This document shows, one piece after another, positions 54,955-64,000 of a stretch of DNA of 64,000 nucleotides. Numbering within the stretch: the stretch's first letter is position 1; every line of letters begins with the position of its first letter. The notes beneath the pieces were generated by a model that was given only the letters and a program-made list of their open reading frames with translations, searched no databases and was not told where the DNA came from. The stretch spans positions 1-64,000 of the forward strand of contig JAKSZP010002661.1 in assembly GCA_022478985.1 (NCBI GenBank), written 5' to 3'. A program made the position numbers and the translations under genes. This DNA comes from Massospora cicadina. Lineage: Eukaryota; Entomophthoromycota; Entomophthoromycetes; Entomophthorales; Entomophthoraceae.

Positions 54955-55581
54955 CAGCGGTAATGACTTCATTTTAAGTGATACGATTAGTAGTAACTTA
55001 TGATTAAGAGCTGGCGTAGAATCGTTTAATGATTTCATTGAGACTTTCCTTTTACTGAGGTGTATTTTCATAAGGGTGTATTTATTTTGAGAGAGGTTTT
55101 ACTTGAATCTCCTTAATAAATAGGTCTTAACTTGCCCCAGGTTTACAAATAGACAGGTAAGGGATTATATTTTTTGTCTTCTCTACAGTGGGAGGAATGA
55201 ATGTTCTTCACTTTTTGTCTGTCCGTGGCTCCATTTATTGCTCTTATGAGTATTAAATATGGATGCAATAATCTCATGACTGTTAATGAACCTCTCTCTA
55301 AACTGGTTAAAGATGGATCCTGAAAGTGCAGATTTAGTGTTAATGTCCAGCTTGTCACTAAAGCTCGGCTCAGAGGACAATGTTTACAAACTTAAGGGGG
55401 CTCTAATATTAGATTTGTCTTCTCAGTTTCTTCATGACATCCTGTAGTTCAATCCAGCATTTGTTGAGGGAAGCTGTAATGGCCTTCTGCTCTATATAAA
55501 CCTTAAATCTGGTCTATTGCATTTTAAATTGCTGACTTTGTTCCCAATGTTGACACAAATTTGTTATGTCTGTTTGAGATG
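54955..55581 (-). pseudogene. Remnant X, gag-like part right of J
   Basis: Minus-strand frames 55143-55380 include SDKLDINTKSALSGSIFNQF and RERFINSHEIIASIF, charged helices of gag character. The fragment continues at 49011 once J is removed. No known motif. Confidence 0.35.
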
Positions 55582-55586
55582 TTTAT
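55582..55586. repeat. Target-site duplication of element M (left)
   Basis: TTTAT, identical to 62161-62165. Confidence 0.85.
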
Positions 55587-56390
55587 TGTAACAACTAGTG
55601 ACATATTTCCTGGTATTAACCGCCCCTCCAAAGCCAAGTTCAACAAGCCCTTAAACTAAGACCAAAACCCCTAAGAGTCACTGATGACATTTCTAAATTC
55701 CTTGAAAGAAAACGGGTTCTGGCTTTACCACCAAGGCTGATGAAAACGGCCCATCTGAGGCGAAAGTCTGGCAAAATACAGCCTAAAAATCTGTAAAATT
55801 ATATGATACAAGGCTATAAATTTGCCAAATTCCTAAAATTTTGATTTTGTTGAAGAACGAAAAGTTTATGGCTCATATTGGATTTCAATAACTATTTGGA
55901 ACCTTTGTGAATTATTCTTTTTTAAATTAAGTTTAAACTGAGAAAGGCTTTGCTTTTCTCAGATACTCTGATCTATATAGTAAGTTTAGGAATTTTTGTA
56001 CGTGTTTCCCGCAATCTTTTGGTTATTTTCAACAAAAACACACCTCTCAGAAAAATCCGTGATGGCTGGAGTCCATTTTCCGCTCTGGTTTGCCTATACA
56101 GCAGTATGTAAGCTCTCCTCCCAATCTGCGACCTATTTTGCCAGCTCCACCGCTTCCTATTTCGCCGCCCTTTGTCCTATATTTTACGCCACCTTTCCAT
56201 GCTCCCAGTGCCTCTTGTCCCTGATGTTTGTGGCTAGTTTATGTGCGTTTTGCTCCACAGATTCATATGGAAACATAATACAGACCGTTTAGGACGTTTC
56301 TTCATTTTGTTGGGTCACTTGGACTTGTTGTCACACCTTTATCTTGAGTCTTTCTCCTCAACGACCTCCTGCGCTCTAGTTTCCCTAACA
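55587..56390 (+). repeat. Element M 5' LTR
   Basis: Starts TGTAACAACTAG and ends TTTCCCTAACA. TATA-like text (TTTTTTAAATTAAGTTTAAA) at 55918-55937 precedes CTGAGAAAGGCTTTGCTTTT and CTCAGAT, itself a hairpin (CTGAGAAA/TTTCTCAG). CTTTTCTCAGAT at 55953-55964 matches the primer site. Confidence 0.9.
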
Positions 56391-56392
56391 TC

Positions 56393-56404
56393 ATCTGAGA
56401 AAAG
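56393..56404 (+). promoter_or_regulatory. Element M self-primer binding site
   Basis: ATCTGAGAAAAG begins 2 nt after the 5' LTR and is perfectly complementary over 12 nt to CTTTTCTCAGAT in both LTRs (55953-55964, 61726-61737). This is the clearest self-priming pair of the window. Confidence 0.8.
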
Positions 56405-56481
56405 TCTTGATTTTAAGTGATTTTCTTCTCTTGTTAGGTGGCTAGAGTTATCCCAACCTCTCAGAGTTATCACCCGTTGAA

Positions 56482-57600
56482 GTGGTCCACTGGGTTGGTA
56501 CTTTTGTATCCCTTGTGGCCTTAATTGTTACTTTCTTCAAAGGGTGTGCTGAGGGTGTTGCGCGGCTCCCCTCACTCAAGACGCTCATACAGTGTGCAGT
56601 ACCTGCCATCAACAGCCTCACTCTCCATTATTCACGTGATTTCAAATTTAAAAAGGAGATCTTCATTAAGTTGTCCAACTTTAGGGCCCACCTGAAGTCT
56701 CAAGGAAAGGACTTGGCTGACGTCCTCCTTCTCCAGCTGGTGCTCCATGAAATTTCAGATGGAGCTCACCAATGGTTACTCTCCACGGGTGAGAAAAAAA
56801 ATCCCTCCTGGAATCTCTCCCGTGTTGAAAACTTTGTCAAGCCATGCAAGTTTCCTCCTGCTAACTTTGAGAACAATAACTCCTTTGTACACTTTTCCCA
56901 ATGAGACCTCACTATGGCTCAGTACTTGCACCTGTTTCAAGAGTGAGCATCAAGGTTGGAATCTCTTGGACAGTTGAAAATGGCCCTTCTCCGCAAGTCC
57001 CTATATAATACAGGTGCTGCCCTTGGCATATGGGATAACCCTCCCCCTCCTTATCTGGGACGTGCTCCATCCTTGCATTCCTGTTGTCTAACAACCTCTG
57101 TGCTACCAAGCCTAAAAGTACTGCGGAACTTTAGATCTTAGAGCTGACAACTCCATCACTGTGGGGCACCAACGTGTTTCAGATCCTGTGGTGACATATC
57201 CAGCTAAGACGCTACCCGTTATGGACACTTCCAACCTGATTCTAGAATACCCTACTTCCGTACTCTTCCAATAATGCTTGGAACCAGCAGTGAGATCGCT
57301 GGAAGGTGATATTGAAACCTCAGTCATAGGTGGGGGTCCCTGACTACTAGCCCTGCACCACCACGCTCCATGAGGTACCCCTTGCTTTTGTCCTTAAAAT
57401 AGAGGAGGTTAGAAAGTCTAATCCATTTTATTTAGAGCATTTACGCCCTTATAGTCACGGACCCTCCGTTGCCGTTTTGGAACCTATACCTTCTGTCCAA
57501 ACTGTCATCCCAGTTGGCCCAGTCAAAAATTCTTTCTCATCACTCCAGAGTCACATCTCGTGGTGGATTCCATCCAGAATTGGGTAGATATCCATGAGAG
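56482..57600 (+). pseudogene. Element M gag
   Basis: The frame 56482-56904 begins with a hydrophobic stretch, then DFKFKKEIFIKLSNFRAHLK and LLLQLVLHEISDGAHQWLLS, helical and gag-like. After 56904 only short pieces remain. No CCHC knuckle was seen. Position between primer site and protease supports gag. Confidence 0.6.
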
Positions 57601-58340
57601 GATATTGAAGAAGATCTAGCCATGGATGACCCCACCAAAAGCTTGGCTGTCCTGACTGGTGTAGTCTCGCGTGATAAAGATCTTCTTTCCGCCAAACATA
57701 GAGCATTAAGCTACCCTATACCAGTGAAGTACCGTGGAAAACTTACTGGCAATGTGAAGTCATATGCTGTGAATTTCTCAGGGGATACTTTCACCTATAC
57801 TCTTGCCCTCTGTGCTTGGAGCTATCCTGTCCTCCCTTGGCTTTTGGGAAAAGAGACCCTCCTCTGCTTACTTATTATTCATGTCTATTTTTTCTTCTGC
57901 GGGGAAGAGGTTTCAAGCGCTCGCTTTGGTGGACACTAGTGCAACTGAAAACTTCATCCGCCAAGAGTTGGCTGAGGCTGTGAATCTGCCACTGAGAGTT
58001 GATCAGTTTGTTTTGGGTGATTCATCTCTATCCATTCCAAGTTATTGTGTGTTAACACCAGTTCCTTTCATCGCAGGTGATGGTTACTCTATGGAGAGCT
58101 TCTTTTTGATAAAATCCTCCTATTCCCCATTATTTTTGAGGTTGGCTGGTGGCGCCGATTTAACATCGCCACTCACCTCCTGGACTCTACCATGCACGCG
58201 AAATGCCATGGTGGAGTCACAGTTACCTTCCCTTGCTTGGATGAGAGCGCCACGGTGCTCCCTAAAAGGTGGGGCCCCTCTCCTAAGATGTTCCTAGCCT
58301 CTATTATAAACTACTGACGCCCTGACCCCAAACTTACTCT
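57601..58340 (+). pseudogene. Element M aspartic protease
   Basis: The frame 57803-58297 reads FQALALVDTSATENFIRQEL then AEAVNLPLRV. The active site is DTS instead of DTG. The ILG part is blurred near 58130. Pre-RT text follows at 58341. Confidence 0.76.
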
Positions 58341-59060
58341 GCCTGAATGCATCCGCAGATATGCTGATCTGGTCACTCCCACCAAGGCCCGCCCACTCCA
58401 TGAACACACCAAGTTCGAATTTGAGTTTAAGTTTCCCGTGGACCTCGTCAAAATATCCTCTCTAATTTATTCCTTGTCTCTGAGGGAGGAGGCTGCCTTG
58501 GACGCTTGGGTAAACGACATTCTCTTTAAGGGTCAAATCTTTAAGATTTTCTCGCCGTTGTGCTCCCACCTTCTCTTTTAGAGAAGTCTGATGGCTCACT
58601 TCGTCTCTGTGTTGATTATGGCAATCTGAGCAACGTGACAGTGCCTGACCCCCATCCGCTCCCTCTGAAGCAAAATATTTCCCGTTGTTTGGATAAAGCT
58701 AGGGTGTTCAGCAAGCTTAACTAACTCAACGCTTTCAACCAGGTCCGCATTAAAGAAGGCTAGGAGTGGTTGACCGCTTTTTGTACTCAGAAAGGCATAT
58801 ACCAGCTCATGGTTATGCAGTTTAATTTGAAGAACGCCCCCGCCTTCTTTCAGAGTCTCATTGATGCTGTCTTGGGAGACCTTATGGGAACTTGTGCAAT
58901 CGCATACATGGACGGATATTGGTCTTCTCAAAAGATGCAAAATCTCACGCCCGCCTCCTTGTGTCTCATAGAGAGACTTTCACAGGCGAACTTTACACTT
59001 AAGGCTAGCAAGTGCGAGTTCTTCCAACTTAAGGTTAAGTTCTTAGGATGAGTTATCTTC
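58341..59060 (+). pseudogene. Element M pre-RT linker and reverse transcriptase
   Basis: FEFEFKFPVDLVKISS and REEAALDAWVNDILFKGQIF lead in. RT: GSLRLCVDYGNLSNVTVPDP, VFSKLN, stop, LNAFNQVRIKEG (catalytic Asp changed to Asn), MQFNLKNAPAFFQSLIDAVL, AYMDGYW (near 58905, YMDD lost by a small indel) and FTLKASKCEFFQLKVKFLG. The stops and the lost Asp show it is dead. Confidence 0.88.
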
Positions 59061-59960
59061 TACCACGGCCACATGATTGCCCCAGATAAGGAAGCAACCA
59101 TCTGCGATTGGGCACTCCCTCATCCCAACGCAGAGTTACGCAGCTTCCTTGGGACATGTAAATTCCTCAAGAAGTTCACCCCCAGCTCTCAGAAATCTCC
59201 GCCCCTCTCTACACCGCATCAGGGAAGAAGATTTTCAGATGGATCAATGAATGCAATGCCGCGTTCCACGATGTAAAGTCCATACTATTTTCCAGACCAG
59301 TGTTGGTAAGTGAAGACCACAGCCGCCCCTTTATGATCGCCACTAATGCTTTCAATTTTGTGGTGGGAGCTGCTCTGCTGCAAGAGGGGGAGGATGGAGT
59401 GGAACGGCCTGTTGTTTACTTTTCTAAGAAAACGACCCTGGTGCAACTCAACTACGCAATATATGATAAGGTACCTCTTGCTGTTGTTGAGGCAGTACAA
59501 CTCTGGCGCCACCCATTTTCATGGGTCTAAGTGGCATTTACTGTCCGTACTGACCCAAGACGTTGATGTACTATTACGCCCCCAGAAACTATCCCCTCGC
59601 CAGTCCCAGTGGATAGAAATCCTGTCAGTGTTTGATTTTCAATATTACTTCATTAAGGGCACCCAGAACATGTTTCTTGATGTTCTATCCCGGAACCCTT
59701 CCCTAGCCTCTGACCCAGCACTAGTTGACGCTCACAAAACCCAGGTGTTTATTAAGCTAAAACAGGTGAAGGAGAGCCCACTGTCCTACCCCCCACACTC
59801 TGCTTATGATGGAACCTTTGGAAGGGGAAGCTGACACCCCTGCCCGCGTTAGGCTGTCCCAACCTCCGTCAGCTGACTAAAATAATATTAAGCAGGCCTG
59901 TCATAGAAATGGCGAACCCCTGGACAAATGCCACCAGTTTCTGTATGGGGTTATCCTCCA
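59061..59960 (+). pseudogene. Element M RNase H
   Basis: The frame 59073-59276 has LRSFLGTCKFLKKFTPS. Frame 59300-59530 has RPFMIATNAFNFVVGAALLQ (catalytic Asp changed to Asn) and VVYFSKKTTLVQLNYAIYDK. Frame 59346-59834 then carries LSPRQSQWIEILSVFDFQYY and the tether GTQNMFLDVLSRNPS. Confidence 0.85.
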
Positions 59961-61010
59961 TCAAGGCAAGTGGTGGTTACCACCTGGACCCCTGCATGAG
60001 GAAGTGATCTGCGAAGCTCATGACCTCCAACTGCTGGCCACCCTGGAAAGGACAAGACGCTTGAGCTAGTCCGCCGCTCCTACAGCAGGAAGGTTATTGC
60101 CACGGATGTGGCAACATTACAAAGTCCTGCTTGACGTGTAACCTGTCAAAGTTGAGCCGCCTGAAGAGTGCTAGGTTGCTTGTTCCCCTCCAAGCTGCTG
60201 AGGGCCCTTGGACATTGGTATTTGTCAATTTTATTGGTGAACTCCCCTTGTCCTAGGGCTATGATGCAGTATTGGTAGTGGTGGACCGTTTCACAGAAAT
60301 GGCCCACTTCATCCCCTGCAACACCACCATTACTTCAGTCGATAAAGCCCACCTATTTGTAGACCACATCTTTTGCTTACATGGCCTCCCCAAAGAGATT
60401 ATCAGCGATTGGGGCCAACAATTCACCGCTCAGTTGTGAAAAGCACTTCTTTCCATCGTCAGCATCCGCCCCTGCCACTCCACAGCCTTCCAACCCCAGT
60501 CATACAGGAAGACGGAGAGGGTGAACCAAGGTTTGGAGCAATTCTTGCGTAGTTATTACAAAGCTGAACAGAACAAATTGGTCCTCTCATTTCCCACTAG
60601 CGCGATTTGCCTATAATAACCTTACTCATACCTCTACAGGCACTTCCCCTTTTTGCAAACTATGGTTACAACCCCATATATAACATAAGTCCGCAGATTA
60701 ATTCTACCATCAATTGCTGCCAATGAGCGTGATAAGGAGCTCAGATACATACATCAGGCGGTGAAGGACCATCTTTTGGACGCTGTGAGAATCTACAAAT
60801 TATATGCCAATCAAAAGCGCCATGAAGATTCTTAGTAAAGGCCTGGTGACTTGGTCATGGTCAACGCCAATACCTCCACCTTATGCAACCCTGCCGCAAG
60901 TTAGGTCCCAAGAGTGTTGGACCCTTCAAGATCTTCAAAGAGTTGACCCATCAGCTTATCAGGTTAACTTACCCCCTCAAATAAAATGTTCAGCACGTTA
61001 GATGAGTGCC
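59961..61010 (+). pseudogene. Element M integrase
   Basis: Zinc-binding pieces near 60010-60160. Core: VFVNFIGELPL-like text (60215-60250, first Asp changed), GYDAVLVVVDRFTEMAHFIP in pieces, then HIFCLHGLPKEIISDWGQQF (second Asp, near 60404) and a Glu region RKTERVNQGLEQFL near 60510. The C-terminal frame 60804-61001 is split off by a shift. Confidence 0.83.
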
Positions 61011-61359
61011 TCCTGGCCCCTTCAATGGTCCCATGCCACCTTCCCAGATCCTGTCATAGTGGATGGTGAGCCCCTATATGAGATCGATGCCAATCTTGCT
61101 TCTCGCCTATCACAACGCCACCTGCAATACTTGGTATCCTGGAAAGGATATGATGAGATGGAGAACATCTGGGAATCCTATCAAGACCTGACCAATGCTC
61201 AGGACCTAATTTGTTACTTCCACTCTAGATTTCCAGATGGTGCAAGTCCTCCACCCAAGCCTCCTTAGCTGCCATGAAGCACCTACTCCACAACAATGAC
61301 TTTGCCTTTGACAATGTCCCCTTAGCTGATGTAGATCCCCATCCAAGAGTGGAGGGTGA
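61011..61359 (+). pseudogene. Element M chromodomain and purine tract
   Basis: The open frame 61002-61268 has YEIDANLASRLSQRHLQYLV then SWKGYDEMENIW and AQDLICYFHSRFPDG: a complete chromodomain with W in WKGY and W in ENIW. The purine tract GAGTGGAGGGTGA (61347-61359) directly precedes the 3' LTR. Confidence 0.85.
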
Positions 61360-62160
61360 TGACACAGCTTGTGAAAAATTTCATGTAATTTACCACCCCT
61401 CCAAAGCCAAGTCCAACAAGCCGTTAAACTAAGACCAAAACCCTTAAGAGTCACTAATGACATTTCTAAATTCCTTGAAAGAAAACGGGTTCTTGCTTTA
61501 CCACCAAGGCTGATGAAAACGGCCCATCCGAGGCGAAAGTCTGGCAAAATACAGCCTAAAAATCTGGAAAATTATATGATACAAGGCTATAAATTTGCCA
61601 AATTCTAAAATTTTGATTTTGTTGAAGAACGAAAAGTTTATGGCTCATATTGGATTTCAATAACTATTTGGAACCTTTGTGGATTATTCTTTTTTAAATT
61701 AAGTCCCAAACTGAGAAAGGCTTTGCTTTTCTCAGATACTCTGATCTATATAGTAAGTTTAGGAATTTTTGTACAAGTTTCCTGCAATCTTTTGGTTATT
61801 TTCAACAAAATACACCTCTCAGAAAAACCCGTGTTGTCTGAAGTCCATTTTCCGCTCTGGTTTACCTATACAGCTGTACGTGAGCCCTCCACCCACTCTG
61901 CGACCTATTAAGCCAGCAGCTACTTCCTATCTCGCCGCCCTTTATCCTATATTTTACGCCACCTTTCCATTCTCCCAAGGCCTCTTGTCCCTGATGGTTG
62001 TGGCCAGTTTATGTGCGTTTTACTCCACAGATTTATATGGAAACATAATACAGACCGGTTAGGACGTTTCTTCATTTTGTTGGGTCACTTGGACTTGTTG
62101 TCACACTTTTGGTTTGGGTCTTTCCCCTCAGCGACCTCCTACGCTCCAGTTTCTCTGACA
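61360..62160 (+). repeat. Element M 3' LTR
   Basis: 801 bp, starts TGACACAGC, ends TTTCTCTGACA. Carries CTTTTCTCAGAT at 61726-61737. Confidence 0.9.
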
Positions 62161-62165
62161 TTTAT
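62161..62165. repeat. Target-site duplication of element M (right)
   Basis: TTTAT, identical to 55582-55586. Confidence 0.85.
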
Positions 62166-62203
62166 TGGTGAATTCAGTGAACACATGCATATTAACCATA
62201 TCC

Positions 62204-62787
62204 TGTTATAAATCTTACAAGGGTAATTTTCAGGATTCCTTCCCAGTCCAAGATTTGGCATGTGTCAGATGATGGGAATCAAACATGACCAACTAGAATA
62301 TTTTAAACCTTTACCAGGGATAATTCCCGACAAAATTTAAGGGCTTTTATATTGAGGATCAACCCCACTGATGTGATCAAATATTACTCTCCCAAAGCCC
62401 CCTAATTTTGGGGTTTAAACCTTATCTATGCGGTGATCAAATCCCATTTGATAGAAAGAAACCTGCTGCAGAATCCCCAATTGGTAATGAGAATAGATCT
62501 TAGCTTGGAATGCATGGAGATTTACTGAGAAAACCTCCCTGCTCTTCTATATAACGATATTTTCTAAGCAATAAACTTTACTCTCTTTTAACATTTAAGT
62601 TAATTTGGAAAATCTCTTATTATTTATGGACTAACAAAAAGTTAGGATTTACCACTCAAGAAACTTATCCTGAATGAAAGCTTTCTGCCCAAGGAAAGTA
62701 ACTATTTATAGTTTAACGCCCAGGAATTTCAGGTTTCCTGGCTTAAAAAATAAAGTGACAAGTGGTCTAAACCCATTAGTCCCAACA
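62204..62787 (+). repeat. Putative element H 5' LTR
   Basis: Lies between the M flank and a tRNA-type primer site. A start at TGTTATAAATC (62204) and an end at CCCAACA (62787) leave the same 4-nt spacer as in element C. TATA-like CTATATAACGA stands near 62549. The 3' partner is outside the window, so the left border is a guess. Confidence 0.5.
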
Positions 62788-62791
62788 AAGC

Positions 62792-62807
62792 TGGTGCTCC
62801 CTACCAG
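62792..62807 (+). promoter_or_regulatory. Element H tRNA-type primer binding site
   Basis: TGGTGCTCCCTACCAG, differing from that of element C by one base. Confidence 0.7.
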
Positions 62808-64000
62808 ATATACCCTGAGTTCATGGTGCGACTATTAAAATGATGAGCTAAATGCTTCCACGTTGGATCCCTCTCCTGATCAGGAACGCTTAACTTTGTG
62901 GCGAAAATACCCACTGTGATACGTGGGATGGAGCAAAGAATACTTGCCATTGAGCAACCCCAACTCAAACTTTAAGATGCAACTACCAAAAACTGGAAAT
63001 CTGGCTATTACCACGCTTTGTTGCTACCAAATTGGCCCTTTGTGCCACCCTTGATTAGTAGATTTAATAATCAAAGATATCAACGACTTACAAGTCATAC
63101 AGAAGCTCTCCAACCTCACAAACCTTTCAGCGATAACAGTTTCTTTTCAGGTGAAAACGCACCACTGGTGTCAATTCACATGGTTCAACCATTATTTCCC
63201 CAAAGGCACGTTTAAACCGTCGTTCAAAGAGAAGTACGTCCCAGGTGAAGAAAGTATCTTCTCTTTACTATTTTGTTATGAAAGTTTTATGGATGAAGCC
63301 ACTGACACCCAACGGCTCAAGCACCTAATAATTGTCTTAGTTGCATATCCCAAGACAATATGGTACCTCTTATAATGCATTGCTGGACTTGGGAAGACTC
63401 CAAGACTGCCTTGCTTTGGGAATTTAGGAGTGACTTAACTTTATCCAACCAAAAGAAAACTTTTATGGGCATAAGCCTAAAGCACGGGAAACAATCACTG
63501 AGTTTGCTAACCTTTTTTAGCATGAGTTTTAAATGTTGGTTGCTAGAATTCGTCTTACTTTGGACGGTGCTATCACTGCCTCATTATTAGCGTCTGAAAA
63601 GTCCCTAATATCTTACTCTATCTTAAAGTAATGAAAGCTAACCGGATGTCTCTCCTCCATATCAAAGAAGCCATTTTGGAGATTCCAGCTGACCTACTCA
63701 AACCCATTGGGCCCTCTCAATTATTAATAAGCCTAGGCCCCAACAATTAGCGGTTACCCCTCCTAATTTGCCTTCCCCCAAATTATCCTGCACTTTTTGC
63801 AAGATAAAACAATCATACTGTAGACACTTGTTGCATATTCCAACATAGATCAGCAAAAGATCAGTCAGTATAGGGCAGGAGGCTCCCAATGCTGACGACA
63901 ATCCGGTGCCTCAGGACCCTTGTAATAGCTCTAGTTCTATGCCCAGCACCTCAGGATGCTTTGTGTTAGCTCTGCATGCAGAAGTTGACATACCCTTTTA
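62808..64000 (+). pseudogene. Element H gag, running off the window
   Basis: Frames near 63180-63590 read FKPSFKEKYVPGEESIFSLL, then TWEDSKTALLWEFRSDLTLS and NQKKTFMGISLKHGKQSL, matching FKPTLKEKFKPCEG and TWAQVKTALIKEFGSDQILS of element C. MSLLHIKEAILEIPADLLKP (63640-63700) parallels ILDIKEALIEIPYGVVHP. A broken knuckle CTFCK lies near 63790. The end (63880-63925) matches the text after the C zinc knuckle. No collagen-like tract was found here. Confidence 0.78.

Larger units (their letters stand above)
55587..62160 (+). mobile_element. Element M: full-length chromodomain gypsy retrotransposon
   Basis: 6.57 kb with LTRs of 804 and 801 bp, a perfect duplication, a 12-nt self-primer site, gag, protease, RT, RNase H, integrase, chromodomain and purine tract. 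The LTRs are more alike than those of the other complete elements, judged by eye, so M may be among the youngest. Coding parts still carry stops and small frame changes. Confidence 0.93.

Noticed and set aside
57803..58297. Plant or animal origin of the window
   Set aside because: Not excluded outright, but dUTPase-type gypsy elements together with Tf1-like self-priming chromodomain elements fit a fungus better. No gene is available to decide.
1..64000. tRNA or rRNA genes
   Set aside because: Looked for box B-like GGTTCGAATCC, cloverleaf arms and conserved rRNA blocks on both strands; none convincing. A covariance-model scan would settle it.

Overview
The window is a eukaryotic, repeat-only stretch: I found no host gene I could defend, no rRNA and no tRNA. 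It is built from at least twelve decayed LTR retrotransposons of the Ty3/gypsy (Metaviridae) type in both orientations, many inserted into one another, plus three tiny poly-A-tailed insertions. Fungal-style chromodomain elements, dUTPase-bearing gypsy elements (known from basidiomycetes, as I recall) and the absence of genes over 64 kb suggest a large, transposon-swollen fungal genome, perhaps a basidiomycete of the rust type. That assignment is inference. CG dinucleotides look scarce in the old copies, and paired sites differ as CG/TG/CA, which suggests methylation-driven decay.

Layout. (1) 1-9114: element L (+), decayed, with a gag-like 5' part into which element A (211-6801, both LTRs, 5-bp duplication CCAAA) is inserted. 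(2) 9115-10750: AT-rich, unassigned. (3) About 10750-17300 (perhaps to 18020): element F (-), with integrase, RNase H, RT, protease and gag-like parts. (4) 18240-30764: element E (+), split between its pre-RT linker and RT by array D (18509-28028), which has three LTRs and two internal regions sharing the middle LTR. (5) 30778-47498: the integrase C-terminus and chromodomain of element K (+), with the chromodomain cut by element G (31233-47408, -). G itself contains element C (33097-40054, +) between integrase and RNase H, and element I (41701-43859, +) inside its dUTPase. (6) 47499-49011 and 54955-55581: remains X (-), with element J (49017-54949, -, duplication GGTTA) inside. (7) 55587-62160: element M (+, duplication TTTAT). 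(8) About 62204-64000: the 5' end of element H (+), which runs off the window.

Two lineages with different priming systems coexist. Chromodomain elements A, D, J and M, and the non-autonomous I, carry just after the 5' LTR a 9-12 nt segment complementary to a site inside their own LTR, as in the self-priming Tf1/sushi group. Elements C, H and probably G have a tRNA-type primer site (TGGTGCTCCCTRCCAG) 4 nt after the LTR. C and G encode a dUTPase between protease and RT, and C (clearly) and G (weakly) have a collagen-like Gly-Pro-Pro tract in Gag. Every coding region is broken by stops or frameshifts, so all are annotated as pseudogenes. None looks able to move by itself.
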